A stretch of DNA of 64,000 bases from an uncultured Pelagibacteraceae bacterium (GTDB lineage: Bacteria; Pseudomonadota; Alphaproteobacteria; Pelagibacterales; Pelagibacteraceae). Numbering within the stretch: position 1 is the first letter of the stretch; the number at the start of each line of letters is the position of its first letter. A program made the position numbers and the translations under genes. Where the stretch lies: positions 1-64,000 of the forward strand of contig CACHPE010000001.1 of assembly GCA_902581605.1 (NCBI GenBank), given 5' to 3'. Below, piece after piece: positions 31,836 through 42,047 of the stretch. The notes under the pieces are model-generated. The model was not told the DNA's origin and made no database searches. It saw only the letters and a program-made list of their open reading frames with translations.

Positions 31836-33389
31836 ATGTTGAATAAAAGAGCAGACAAACTTGAATTATTAAGAATTGCTGAAGCCGTAGCTTTAGAAAA
31901 ATCAATTGATAAAGAACTAATTATAAGTTCTATGGAAACGGGTATTGCTAAAGCTGCAAAATCAAAATTTGGACAGGAAAATGAAATTAAAGTTTCTATC
32001 AATAGAGACAATGGAGATATTGAGCTTTTTAGAAAATTGATAATCGCTGAAAATCCTGAAAATGCAAATACAGAGATAAAATTGGAGGATGCAATCAATT
32101 TAAATGAATTAAACAAAGATAAGTCTATTGGTGACGAGGTGTTACAGCCACTTCCTTCATTTGATTTTGGAAGAATAGCCGCACAAACTGCAAAGCAGGT
32201 AATTAGTTTTAATGTAAGAGAAGCTGAAAGAGAAAGACAATTTAATGATTTTATTGATAAGAAAGACTCTATTTTAAGTGGAATTGTAAAGAGATTAGAA
32301 TTTGGAAATGTAATTGTTGACTTAGGAAGAACTGAAGCAATAATTCAAAAAAATGAATTAATACCTCGTGAAAATATTAAAGCAGGTGATCGTATAAAAG
32401 CTTATTGTTATGATGTTAGAAGAGAACCTAGAGGGCAACAAATATTTTTATCGAGAGCTCATCCTAAATTTATGGAAAAGCTTTTTGTTCAAGAGGTTCC
32501 CGAAATTTATGATGGACTTATAGAAATCAAATCTTCTTCAAGAGATCCTGGAAGTAGAGCTAAAATATGTGTTAAAGCAGTTGATACATCTCTAGATCCA
32601 GTAGGTGCTTGTGTAGGTATGAGAGGTTCAAGAGTTCAAGCGGTTGTGAATGAACTTCAAGGAGAGAAAATTGATATAGTTAATTGGTCAGAAGACCCTG
32701 CTATTTTGGTTTCAAACGCGTTATCCCCTGCTGAAGTACAAAGAGTTAACGTTGATAGCGAAAGAAAAAAACTTGATGTAATTCTTACCGAGGAAAATTT
32801 AAGTAAAGCAATTGGAAGAAGAGGTCAAAATGTAAGACTTGCGACAAAACTCTTAAATTATGAAATTAATATAATGACAGATGCAGAAGACTCTGAACGA
32901 AGACAATTAGAATTTAAAGAAAAAACAGAGAACTTTGTAAAAAATTTAGAGTTAGATGAAACGTTGGGTCAGTTACTTGTTGCTGAAGGTTTTTCAACTA
33001 TTGATGATATCAAAGATAGTTCAGCTGAAAATTTAACAAAGATTGAAGGTATAGAAGAAGATACAGCTATAGCATTGATAGAAAGAGCTAAAGAGTTTCA
33101 TGAAAAAGATCAAGAGGATATTTCTCTGAGAATTAAAGAATTAGGTCTGGAAGATGCCTTGATTAATTTAAAGGGATTAACACCGGGAATGTTAGTCACA
33201 CTTGGTGAACAAAAAATTTTAAGTTTAGAGGATTTTGCAGACTTAGCATCTGATGAATTAACTGGTGGTTATGATGTGGTCAAAGGTGAGAGAGTGAAAA
33301 TCCAAGGTTATCTGGAAGATTTTGCTTTATCTAAAAAAGAAGCGGATGAACTAATTATGTCTGCCAGAAACATTATTTATAAAGATTGA
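31836..33389 (+). CDS. nusA: transcription termination/antitermination protein NusA
   Basis: MLNKRADKLELLRIAEAVALEKSID; S1/KH domains, ILVSNALSPAEV; the track start at 31797 lies inside the terminator hairpin. Confidence 0.97.
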   Translation: MLNKRADKLELLRIAEAVALEKSIDKELIISSMETGIAKAAKSKFGQENEIKVSINRDNGDIELFRKLIIAENPENANTEIKLEDAINLNELNKDKSIGDEVLQPLPSFDFGRIAAQTAKQVISFNVREAERERQFNDFIDKKDSILSGIVKRLEFGNVIVDLGRTEAIIQKNELIPRENIKAGDRIKAYCYDVRREPRGQQIFLSRAHPKFMEKLFVQEVPEIYDGLIEIKSSSRDPGSRAKICVKAVDTSLDPVGACVGMRGSRVQAVVNELQGEKIDIVNWSEDPAILVSNALSPAEVQRVNVDSERKKLDVILTEENLSKAIGRRGQNVRLATKLLNYEINIMTDAEDSERRQLEFKEKTENFVKNLELDETLGQLLVAEGFSTIDDIKDSSAENLTKIEGIEEDTAIALIERAKEFHEKDQEDISLRIKELGLEDALINLKGLTPGMLVTLGEQKILSLEDFADLASDELTGGYDVVKGERVKIQGYLEDFALSKKEADELIMSARNIIYKD

Positions 33390-33399
33390 GTGATGAGGT

Positions 33400-35619
33400 A
33401 TGGAGAAAAAAATAAAATTAACAATTTCAGGCTCAGCCAAAAAATCAATCAAGAATATTGAGATTGCTAAATCTCAAGGAAAAAATTCTGTAGTAATTGA
33501 AAAACAAACTGGAAAATTCTCGAGTAGAGGAGGATCATTTAGATCTGGAACGAATAAGCCAAGAACAACCTCAACTTTCAACAGAGGAACATCATTAAAA
33601 CCTTTATTCAATCCTAAATCACCCCCTATAACAAACGATTTTGAAAAGAGAAAACTAGCAGAGCAAAGAGCTACCAAACGACTTAAAGGAGATAGTGATA
33701 ATAAAGATAGAAAAACTTTAAAAGCAGGAACAAAAAAGAGAGAGTTAAAATTAACTGTATCAAGAGCACTAAGTGATGAGATTGATGCAAAACAAAGAAG
33801 TTTAGCTTCAGTAAAGAGAGCAAGACAAAAAGAAATTAAAAATGCTACGAAAGATGATTCTCAAGAAAATTTAAAACCCATTAAAAGAGATGTTAATATT
33901 CCTGAAGCAATTACAGTAAGAGAACTTGCAAATAGAATGGCTGAACAATCAAGTAATGTTATTAAGCATTTATTTGGTATGGGTGTTACTGTGACTATTA
34001 ATCAAACATTAGCTGCAGATACTGCGGAATATTTAGTTAAAGAATTTGGTCACAATCCAATTAGGGAAGAGAAAGCAGAAGAAATAATTAAAAAAATAAA
34101 AGCTTCAAGAACAGAAAATTTAAAAAATCGACCACCAATAGTTACTGTTATGGGCCATGTGGATCATGGCAAAACATCAGTACTAGATGTGCTAAGAAGC
34201 GCGAACGTAGTTTCAGGAGAATTTGGTGGAATAACCCAACACATTGGAGCTTATCAAATTGAAAGTCAGGGTAATAAATTAACATTTATTGATACCCCAG
34301 GTCATGCTGCATTTACAGAAATGAGAGCAAGAGGGTCAAAATTAACAGACGTGGTTGTTTTAGTAGTTGCTGCTGATGATGGAGTTAAACCTCAAACAGT
34401 TGAGTCAATTAAACATGCTAAAGCTGCAAATGTTCCAATAGTTGTAGGAATAAATAAATGTGATTTACCAGAGGCAGATCCTCAGAAAATAAAAAATCAA
34501 TTATTAGAGCATGAATTAATTGCTGAAGATTTATCTGGTGATACTTTAATGGTTGAGATTTCAACTAAAACAAAACAAAACTTAGATAAATTAGTAGAGT
34601 CAATAATACTACAAGCAGAAATTTTAGATCTTAAAACAGATTATGAATCTAAAGCTACAGGTATAGTTTTAGAGTCAAAAATTGATGTTGGCAGAGGTCC
34701 AGTTGCAAATATAATTGTAACAACTGGAACACTAAAGAGAGGTGATTTTTTTGTAAGTGGTTTAAAGTGGGGAAAAGTAAGAGCTATTATTAATGATAAA
34801 GGTAAAAATATTAATGAAGCATTACCTTCTACCCCTGTTGAAATTTTAGGAATAAATGGTGCAGCCAAAGCTGGAGATGATTTTATTGTTCTTGATACAG
34901 AAAAAGAAGCTAAAACACTTAGCGAAAATAGAGCTCAAGAGAGTAAGGATGGAAAAAATCCACTATCTTTTGCAACTCAAGACTCTGCCTTTTCAGATAA
35001 ATCTACTGAAGAATTAAATTTAATAATTAAATCTGATGTACATGGGTCATCTGAAGCAATCAAAAATGCAATTAGTCAAATCAATCATGATGAGGTTAAA
35101 CCTAAAATAATTTTAGCAGATATTGGAATGGTAACAGAAACAGACGTTACATTAGCTAAAGCTTCAAATGCAGTTTTAATAGCTTTCAATGTTAAACCAA
35201 GTAAAGAGGCAAAAAAACTTGCTGAAAATGAGAAGATAAAAATATCTTCTTACAATATTATTTATGAAGTCCTTGACTATATTAAACAAAAAATGTCAGG
35301 ATTATTAGCGCCTGATGTTCAAGAAAAAATTACTGGTACTGCACAAATTTTAGAAATATTTAAAGTTTCGGGTGCAGGTAAAGTTGCTGGCTCAAAAGTA
35401 ATTGAAGGAGAAATTAATAGTACTTCAGATGTTAGAATTATTAGGGACGGAACTATTATTTATACAGGAAAAGTTTCATCAATATTTAGAGAAAAAAATC
35501 AGGTAAAATACGTAAGTAGTGGTCAAGAATGTGGAATTACAGTCAAAGATTATATGGATTTCCAAAAAAATGACACAATAGAGGCTTTTAGTGTTACATC
35601 TACAGAGAGGTCAATTTAA
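33400..35619 (+). CDS. infB: translation initiation factor IF-2
   Basis: PPIVTVMGHVDHGKTSVLD, DTPGHAAFT, NKCD. Confidence 0.99.
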   Translation: MEKKIKLTISGSAKKSIKNIEIAKSQGKNSVVIEKQTGKFSSRGGSFRSGTNKPRTTSTFNRGTSLKPLFNPKSPPITNDFEKRKLAEQRATKRLKGDSDNKDRKTLKAGTKKRELKLTVSRALSDEIDAKQRSLASVKRARQKEIKNATKDDSQENLKPIKRDVNIPEAITVRELANRMAEQSSNVIKHLFGMGVTVTINQTLAADTAEYLVKEFGHNPIREEKAEEIIKKIKASRTENLKNRPPIVTVMGHVDHGKTSVLDVLRSANVVSGEFGGITQHIGAYQIESQGNKLTFIDTPGHAAFTEMRARGSKLTDVVVLVVAADDGVKPQTVESIKHAKAANVPIVVGINKCDLPEADPQKIKNQLLEHELIAEDLSGDTLMVEISTKTKQNLDKLVESIILQAEILDLKTDYESKATGIVLESKIDVGRGPVANIIVTTGTLKRGDFFVSGLKWGKVRAIINDKGKNINEALPSTPVEILGINGAAKAGDDFIVLDTEKEAKTLSENRAQESKDGKNPLSFATQDSAFSDKSTEELNLIIKSDVHGSSEAIKNAISQINHDEVKPKIILADIGMVTETDVTLAKASNAVLIAFNVKPSKEAKKLAENEKIKISSYNIIYEVLDYIKQKMSGLLAPDVQEKITGTAQILEIFKVSGAGKVAGSKVIEGEINSTSDVRIIRDGTIIYTGKVSSIFREKNQVKYVSSGQECGITVKDYMDFQKNDTIEAFSVTSTERSI

Positions 35620-35987
35620 TGGCAGATAGAATAGGAAAAACAGTATCTCAAAGACAGCTTAGAGTAGGAGAAATGATCAAACAGTCTTTAAGCATGATTT
35701 TTATAAGAAATGAAGCTAAGGTGCCCAATTTAGAAACGAATACAATAACTGTTACTGAGGTCAGAATGAGTCCAGATTTAAAAATTGCTAAAGCATATGT
35801 TATTCCATTAGGAGGAAAAGATGCAGAGGAAACAATTAATGTTTTAAAGGAATACTCATTTTTAATTAGAAAAATTTTATCACAAAAAGTGGTTATGAAA
35901 TTTTTACCAAAATTACTTTTTAGAAAAGATGAATCTTTTGAGTATGCAGAAAAAATAGAAAACTTAATAAAACAAACAAATAAATAG
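35619..35987 (+). CDS. rbfA: ribosome-binding factor A
   Basis: SQRQLRVGEMIKQSLS, VTEVRMSPDLKIAKAYV. Confidence 0.96.
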   Translation: MADRIGKTVSQRQLRVGEMIKQSLSMIFIRNEAKVPNLETNTITVTEVRMSPDLKIAKAYVIPLGGKDAEETINVLKEYSFLIRKILSQKVVMKFLPKLLFRKDESFEYAEKIENLIKQTNK

Positions 35988-35999
35988 GAAGAAAAAGGC

Positions 36000-36248
36000 A
36001 TGAATAAAAAAGCACAAGAATTAGCAATGCACGATAAAGATACTGGATCTTCAGAGATACAGATCGCGTTGTTAACAGATAAAATTGAAACTCTCTCTAA
36101 GCACATTAAGCAATTCAAAAAAGACAAACATTCATCTGTTGGATTGTTGAGAGCGGTAAATAGAAGAAAGAAATTGTTAGAATACCTAAAGAAAAATAAA
36201 ATGGGTTCTTACAAAAATGTACTGTCGAAATTGAATTTAAGAAAATAG
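36000..36248 (+). CDS. rpsO: 30S ribosomal protein S15
   Basis: DTGSSEIQIALLTDKIETLSKHIK, GLLRAVNRRKKLLEYL. Confidence 0.98.
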   Translation: MNKKAQELAMHDKDTGSSEIQIALLTDKIETLSKHIKQFKKDKHSSVGLLRAVNRRKKLLEYLKKNKMGSYKNVLSKLNLRK

Positions 36249-36263
36249 AAGTCAAGATAGATA

Positions 36264-36305
36264 GAACGGAATGGAACGAAACGAACGAAACGAAATGGAA
36301 ATGAA
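36264..36305 (+). repeat. Purine-rich GAACGAA/GAAACGAA repeat between rpsO and pnp
   Basis: ACGGAATGGAACGAAACGAACGAAACGAAATGGAAATGAA just upstream of the pnp ATG. Confidence 0.6.
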
Positions 36306-38378
36306 ATGTTTAAAGTATACAAGAAGGAAATTGAAGTAGCAGGAAAGAAGATAAGTTTAGAAACAGGTAAAATAGCAAGACAAGCAGACGGTGCAATAAT
36401 CGCAACATGTGGAGAGACAGTCGTACTAGCAACAGTGGTAGGAGCAAAAAAAGTAAATCCCGATATGGATTACTTTCCATTATCTGTAAATTACCAAGAA
36501 AAATATTATGCAGCTGGAAAAATTCCAGGTGGATATTTTAAAAGAGAAGCAAGACCAACTGAGAGTGAAACATTAATCTCTAGATTAATTGATAGACCAA
36601 TCAGACCTTTGTTTCCTGATGAATTTAAAAATGAAGTTCAGTTATTACCAACTGTAATTTCATACGATAAAGAAAATGAACCAGATATTTTATCAATCAC
36701 TGCATCTTCAGCAGCTTTAGCTATATCAGGAATGCCATTCATGGGACCTGTAGGAGCTTCTAGAGTTGGCTTTGTAGATGGAAAATATATTTTAAATCCA
36801 TCTAAAGCAGAATTAGAGAACTCAAGTTTAGACTTAGTTGTTGCAGGTACAAAAGATGCTGTGCTTATGGTTGAATCTGAAGCTAATGGATTAACAGAAG
36901 AAGAAATGTTAAATGCAGTTAAATTTGGTCACGAAGGTTTTGTTCCAGTGATTGAAATGATCGAGGACCTTGCAAAAGAATGTAGAAAACCTCAGTGGAC
37001 TGTTGAAAAGAAAGATCTATCAGAAGTTAAGAAAAAACTTGAAGAAACTTTTGCTGAAGATCTTAAGAAAGCTTTTGCAACAAGAGACAAACAAGATAGA
37101 TCAAAACAAATTTCAGAAATAACTGATAAAGCTAAAAAACTTTATGAGGAGGACGAAAATTACACTGATCTAGATGTTAACAGTCAGCTAAAAAATCTTG
37201 AAAAATCAATTGTTAGAACAGATATTCTAAAAAATAAAAATAGAATTGATGGTAGAGCTTTATCAGATGTAAGACCTATTTCTTGTGAAGTAGGTGTTTT
37301 ACCAAGAGCTCATGGTTCCGCATTGTTTACTAGAGGAGAAACCCAAGCGATTGTAGTCGCAACTTTAGGAACTTCTGATGATGAACAAAGAATTGAAAGT
37401 TTAGATGGATTGCAAAGAGAAAGATTCATGCTTCATTATAATTTTCCTCCTTTTTCAGTTGGAGAAACTGGTAGAATTGGTACAGGTAGAAGGGAAATTG
37501 GTCATGGCAAATTAGCATGGAGAGCAATTAATTCTTCATTACCAACAAAAGAGGCATTCCCATATACTTTTAGAGTAGTTTCAGAGATTACTGAGTCTAA
37601 TGGCTCTTCTTCAATGGCTACTGTTTGTGGAACATCATTAGCATTAATGGATGCGGGAGTACCGATTAAAGAGCCAGTTGCAGGTATTGCAATGGGATTA
37701 ATTAAAGAAGGTGATGATTTTAGTGTTTTATCAGATATTTTAGGAGACGAGGATCACTTAGGTGATATGGATTTTAAAGTAGCTGGAACTAAAGATGGAA
37801 TTACTTCTCTTCAAATGGATATTAAAATTACAGGTATTACATTTGAAATTATGGAGCAGGCATTAAGCCAAGCTAAAGATGGAAGAGTTCATATCCTAGG
37901 AGAAATGAATAAAGCATTATCTGCTTCAAGATCTGATGTTGGAAAACACACTCCAAAAATGGAACAAGTTAATGTTGATAAAAAAGACATTGCTGCAGTA
38001 ATTGGAAAAGGTGGTGCAACAATCAGAGAGATTGTTGAAAAATCAGGTGCAAAAGTAGATGTGAACGATGAAGGTGTAGTAACTGTTGCTGCTCCAGATG
38101 AGGAGTCTAGAAACATAGCAATGCAAATGATTAAAGACATCACCGCAAAAGCTGAATTGAATAAAATTTATTCAGGTAAAGTAATGAAGATTATGGAGTT
38201 TGGTGCATTTGTTAATTTCTTAGGAAAACAAGATGGACTTGTTCATATCTCAGAACTTGCAGATAAAAGGGTAGCTAAAGTTACTGACGTTGTTAAAGAA
38301 GGTGACGAAGTAAAAGTTAAAGTGATTGGTTTCGATAGAGGTAAAGTTAAACTTTCTATGAAACAAGCTGCTGAGTAA
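36306..38378 (+). CDS. pnp: polyribonucleotide nucleotidyltransferase
   Basis: PNPase domains, [14 protein letters not shown]1 domain. Confidence 0.99.
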   Translation: MFKVYKKEIEVAGKKISLETGKIARQADGAIIATCGETVVLATVVGAKKVNPDMDYFPLSVNYQEKYYAAGKIPGGYFKREARPTESETLISRLIDRPIRPLFPDEFKNEVQLLPTVISYDKENEPDILSITASSAALAISGMPFMGPVGASRVGFVDGKYILNPSKAELENSSLDLVVAGTKDAVLMVESEANGLTEEEMLNAVKFGHEGFVPVIEMIEDLAKECRKPQWTVEKKDLSEVKKKLEETFAEDLKKAFATRDKQDRSKQISEITDKAKKLYEEDENYTDLDVNSQLKNLEKSIVRTDILKNKNRIDGRALSDVRPISCEVGVLPRAHGSALFTRGETQAIVVATLGTSDDEQRIESLDGLQRERFMLHYNFPPFSVGETGRIGTGRREIGHGKLAWRAINSSLPTKEAFPYTFRVVSEITESNGSSSMATVCGTSLALMDAGVPIKEPVAGIAMGLIKEGDDFSVLSDILGDEDHLGDMDFKVAGTKDGITSLQMDIKITGITFEIMEQALSQAKDGRVHILGEMNKALSASRSDVGKHTPKMEQVNVDKKDIAAVIGKGGATIREIVEKSGAKVDVNDEGVVTVAAPDEESRNIAMQMIKDITAKAELNKIYSGKVMKIMEFGAFVNFLGKQDGLVHISELADKRVAKVTDVVKEGDEVKVKVIGFDRGKVKLSMKQAAE

Positions 38379-38396
38379 TATACAAATTAAAATTAT

Positions 38397-38430
38397 AAAC
38401 CCCTGTAATGAAAATTTTAGGGGTTTTATT
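38397..38430. terminator. Bidirectional terminator between convergent pnp and fabI
   Basis: AAACCCCT ... AGGGGTTTTATT hairpin. Confidence 0.8.
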
Positions 38431-38437
38431 AAAAAAT

Positions 38438-39223
38438 TTAGGTGATATTTTTAGGATCTGGCATTCCAACCTTGTTATATCCAGCATCTACATAGTGAAT
38501 TTCACCAGTAACACCATTTGCTAGTTCGCTTAATAGATATAACGCTGAATTTCCAACGTCATGGATATCTACATTTCGCTTAAGGAAAGAATGGTCTTCA
38601 TTCCATTTGTATAGGAATTTTGCATCACCAATTGCAGATGCAGCTAAAGTTTTTATAGGTCCTGCGCTTATAGCATTTACTCTCATACCTTTAGCGCCTA
38701 AATCTCGAGCTAAATATTTAACACTAGCTTCAAGGGCTGATTTACAAACACCCATTACATTATAATTTGGAATAGCTTTAGTAGACTCGTAAGTTAAAGT
38801 TAATAAACTTCCACCTTGTTTCATCACTTTTGAAGCTTCTTTTGCAACTTCAGTAAATGAAAAGCATGAAATTAACATACTTCTCAAAAAGTTTTCTCTA
38901 GACGTATTTAAATATTCACCTGATAATTCTGATTTATCAGAAAAAGCAACTGCATGAACTACAAAATCAATTTCACCCCACTGAGATTTGATATCTTCAA
39001 ATAGTTTTATTACTTCTTCTTTCTTTTCAACGTCACAACTAAAAGTGACATTTGAATTTAATTTTTCTGCTAAAGGAACAACTCTTTTTTTAAGAGCATC
39101 ACCTAAATATGTAAATGCTAGCTCCGCTCCAGCTTCTGCAAGTTTTTGAGAAATACCCCAGGCGATAGATCTTTCATTGGCAACACCCATGATTAATCCT
39201 TTTTTACCCTTCATCAAACTCAT
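38438..39223 (-). CDS. fabI: enoyl-ACP reductase FabI
   Basis: GLIMGVANERSIAWGISQKL, YNVMGVCKSALEA. Confidence 0.97.
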   Translation of the reverse strand: MSLMKGKKGLIMGVANERSIAWGISQKLAEAGAELAFTYLGDALKKRVVPLAEKLNSNVTFSCDVEKKEEVIKLFEDIKSQWGEIDFVVHAVAFSDKSELSGEYLNTSRENFLRSMLISCFSFTEVAKEASKVMKQGGSLLTLTYESTKAIPNYNVMGVCKSALEASVKYLARDLGAKGMRVNAISAGPIKTLAASAIGDAKFLYKWNEDHSFLKRNVDIHDVGNSALYLLSELANGVTGEIHYVDAGYNKVGMPDPKNIT

Positions 39224-39226
39224 AAA

Positions 39227-40438
39227 TTAAACCTTTTCAAAAATTAATGCAGCATTAGTTCCACCAAAACCAAAGCTATTTGACATTATTGTATTTAAAG
39301 TTGCTCCCGTTTCGGTTTTGGAGACTATAGGAAATTTTTTAGCATCATCATCTATATCTTTAATATTTGCTGATCCTGTAATGAAATTATTTTTCATCAT
39401 TATCAAACAGTAGATGGCTTCATGTACTGAAGCGGCTCCTAGAGGATGACCTGATAAAGATTTTGTTGAGCTAATTTTTGGAATGTCTTCTCCAAAAGTT
39501 TCTTGAATAGCATTAAGTTCAGTTATATCTCCAACTGGAGTAGATGTTCCGTGAGTATTAATATAATCAATTTTATTTTTAGCAGTTGCCATTGCCATTT
39601 TCATACATCTAACAGCACCTTCACCTGATGGTGCTACCATATCGTATCCATCTGAAGTTGCACCATAACCAGTTAATTCTGCATATATTTTAGCACCTCT
39701 TGCTTTAGCATGTTCATATTCTTCAAGTACTAATACACCTGCTCCTCCTGCGATTACAAATCCATCTCTAGTTTTATCATAAGCTCTAGATGCAGATTGT
39801 GGAGTGTCATTATATTTTGAAGATAATGCTGTCATTGCATCAAACATCGCTGTCATAGCCCAATGAATTTCTTCACTTCCACCTGCAAACACAATATTCT
39901 GTTTACCCATTTGAATTAATTCCATAGAATTTCCTATGCAGTGTCCACTAGTTGCACATGCAGAACTCATTGTGTAGTTAGTTCCTTTAATTTTAAATGG
40001 TACTGCAAGTGTTGCAGAAGCTGTACTGGCCATTGTTCTTGGAACAATAAAGGGCCCCATTAGTTTTGGAGTTTTAGCTCTTGTTTTGTCTGCTGCAAGT
40101 ATTACGTTTTCAATTGATGGGCCACCGGAACCCATTACAATTCCAGTTTTAAAATTACTCACTTCACTTTCCTCTAATCCGGAGTCTTCAATAGCCTCTT
40201 TCATTGCAATATAATTGTAAGCTGAACCTGAACCCATAAATCTAATTGTTTTTCTGTCGATATGATCCTCTAGTTTAATATTTGGTTTACCATGAACATG
40301 GCTTTTTAAATTATGCTCTTTGTATTCTTCAGCATGAGAAATTCCTGATTTAGAATTTAATAAAGATTTATAAACCTCTTCTTGATTATTGCCTAAGCAA
40401 GAAACTATCCCTAAACCAGTAATAACTACTCTTCTCAT
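39227..40438 (-). CDS. fabB: beta-ketoacyl-ACP synthase I
   Basis: [37 protein letters not shown]. Confidence 0.96.
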   Translation of the reverse strand: MRRVVITGLGIVSCLGNNQEEVYKSLLNSKSGISHAEEYKEHNLKSHVHGKPNIKLEDHIDRKTIRFMGSGSAYNYIAMKEAIEDSGLEESEVSNFKTGIVMGSGGPSIENVILAADKTRAKTPKLMGPFIVPRTMASTASATLAVPFKIKGTNYTMSSACATSGHCIGNSMELIQMGKQNIVFAGGSEEIHWAMTAMFDAMTALSSKYNDTPQSASRAYDKTRDGFVIAGGAGVLVLEEYEHAKARGAKIYAELTGYGATSDGYDMVAPSGEGAVRCMKMAMATAKNKIDYINTHGTSTPVGDITELNAIQETFGEDIPKISSTKSLSGHPLGAASVHEAIYCLIMMKNNFITGSANIKDIDDDAKKFPIVSKTETGATLNTIMSNSFGFGGTNAALIFEKV

Positions 40439-40938
40439 TATTTAAATAAACCTACCTTTAAACTTTCTGCTGAATATATTTTTTTATCATCTGCAAGAAC
40501 AATTCCGTTTGCAAGCCCAACTGTCGTTCCACCAGGAGACATTATTTTCTTCATATCTATTTCATATCTTACATTTTTTACACTCTGTAAAACTTCACCT
40601 GTAAATTTTACAGTACCTACACCTAAAGCTCTACCTCTACCAGGGTTTCCTAGCCAACCTAGAAAGAAACCTACCAGCTGCCACATAGCGTCTAAACCTA
40701 AGCACCCTGGCATAACAGGATCTTTTTTAAAATGACAATCAAAAAACCAAAGATGATCTTTAATATCTAATTCAGCTTTTAAAGAACCTTTGTTAAATTC
40801 ACCGTTATTTTCATTGATTTCAGTTATTCTGTCAAACATAAGCATTGGTGGTAAAGGTAATTTTGCATTACCAGGACCAAAAAGATCCCCATTTCCACAA
40901 GTTATAAGGTCATCATAGGAGTATGAGTTTTTTTTCAT
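40438..40938 (-). CDS. fabA: 3-hydroxydecanoyl-ACP dehydratase/isomerase
   Basis: [60 protein letters not shown]. Confidence 0.96.
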   Translation of the reverse strand: MKKNSYSYDDLITCGNGDLFGPGNAKLPLPPMLMFDRITEINENNGEFNKGSLKAELDIKDHLWFFDCHFKKDPVMPGCLGLDAMWQLVGFFLGWLGNPGRGRALGVGTVKFTGEVLQSVKNVRYEIDMKKIMSPGGTTVGLANGIVLADDKKIYSAESLKVGLFK

Positions 40939-41009
40939 AATTTTGAGTTCCCTTAATACTTGATTTAATGTTAATATAATATAATAAAACACTATAATTT
41001 TATTCCTTA

Positions 41010-41026
41010 TTTAGAATAATTATAAA
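41010..41026 (+). promoter_or_regulatory. Candidate Irr/ICE-box-like operator between fabA and irr
   Basis: TTTAGAATAATTATAAA imperfect inverted repeat ending 5 bp before the irr ATG. Confidence 0.5.
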
Positions 41027-41031
41027 CAATT

Positions 41032-41460
41032 ATGGCAAAAAACTGCGATTTTATTGAAAAATTAAGAGAATTAGGACTTAGACCTACTAAGCAAAGAGTA
41101 AATATATGCGAAGTTTTGTTTAATAGAGAAAAAACTTTCCATTTCACAATTAACGATTTGGTTAAAATGATATCTGAGAAAATGAATCAAAAGATATCTT
41201 TAGCTACAGTTTATAACACAGTTCATGCATTTGAGAAAAAAGGATATTTAAAAGAAATTTCAATCGATAGTCACAAAAGTTATTTTGATACAAACACATC
41301 AGCACATCATCATTTTTTTGATGAAGATACGAATGAGTTAATAGATTGTGATGAGAATGATATTGATCCAGTAAATATTAAAAAAAATATTACTGGGAAA
41401 AAAATAAATTCAGTGGAAGTCTTGATTAAGGTTGCGAGTGATAATCAAAATCAAAAATAA
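41032..41460 (+). CDS. irr: Irr-type Fur family iron response regulator
   Basis: LGLRPTKQRVNICEVLF, SLATVYNTVHAFEKKGYLKEI, SAHHHFFDEDTNELIDC; divergent from fabA as in many alphaproteobacteria. Confidence 0.88.
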   Translation: MAKNCDFIEKLRELGLRPTKQRVNICEVLFNREKTFHFTINDLVKMISEKMNQKISLATVYNTVHAFEKKGYLKEISIDSHKSYFDTNTSAHHHFFDEDTNELIDCDENDIDPVNIKKNITGKKINSVEVLIKVASDNQNQK

Positions 41461-41490
41461 TTCAATTAAATCATATACTTAAAAACTACA

Positions 41491-41506
41491 TTATAATAAT
41501 TCTAAA
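41491..41506 (-). promoter_or_regulatory. Second copy of the Irr/ICE-box-like motif, upstream of rubrerythrin
   Basis: Reverse strand TTTAGAATTATTATAA, 15/16 identical to the site at 41010. Confidence 0.5.
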
Positions 41507-41509
41507 CTA

Positions 41510-41539
41510 TTGACATACAGTCAAGATACATTATATGAT
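41510..41539 (+). promoter_or_regulatory. sigma-70 promoter of the rubrerythrin gene
   Basis: TTGACA-N18-TATGAT (or N16-TATATG). Confidence 0.7.
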
Positions 41540-41565
41540 CTGATAATCATTAAAAAGGAGAAAAA

Positions 41566-41982
41566 ATGTCTTTAAAAGGAAGTAAAACAGAAGAAAATTT
41601 AAAAGAAGCTTTTGCCGGTGAAAGTCAAGCAAACAGAAGATATCTTTATTTTGCACAAAAAGCTGACATAGAAGGTTACAATGATGTAGCTGCAGTTTTT
41701 AGATCAACAGCCGAAGGTGAGACTGGTCACGCACATGGTCATTTAGAGTATCTAGAAGAAGTTGGTGATCCAGGAACCGGTATGCCAATTGGTGAAACAA
41801 AAGCTAACCTGGCTTCTGCTGTACAAGGTGAAACGCATGAATACACTGATATGTACCCTGGGATGGCTAAAACGGCAAGAGAAGAAGGTTTTGAAGAAAT
41901 TGCTGACTGGTTTGAAACTTTAGCAAAAGCTGAAAAATCACACGCTGGTAAATTCCAAAAAACTTTAGAATCTATAAGCTAA
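41566..41982 (+). CDS. rubrerythrin family protein (no rubredoxin domain)
   Basis: [39 protein letters not shown]. Confidence 0.93.
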   Translation: MSLKGSKTEENLKEAFAGESQANRRYLYFAQKADIEGYNDVAAVFRSTAEGETGHAHGHLEYLEEVGDPGTGMPIGETKANLASAVQGETHEYTDMYPGMAKTAREEGFEEIADWFETLAKAEKSHAGKFQKTLESIS

Positions 41983-41991
41983 TCAAATTTC

Positions 41992-42016
41992 TTAGTGGGC
42001 AACTAAAGCCCACTAA
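41992..42016 (+). other. Perfect stem-loop without U tract between rubrerythrin and the Fe-S gene
   Basis: TTAGTGGGC-AACTAAA-GCCCACTAA (9-bp stem) followed by AAACAATTC. Confidence 0.75.
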
Positions 42017-42047
42017 AAACAATTCAAATTTCAAATAATATAATTCT

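Noticed and set aside
35648-36127. 159-aa antisense ORF across rbfA/rpsO
   Set aside because: Opposite well-conserved genes, no recognisable domain, low stop-codon content due to composition.
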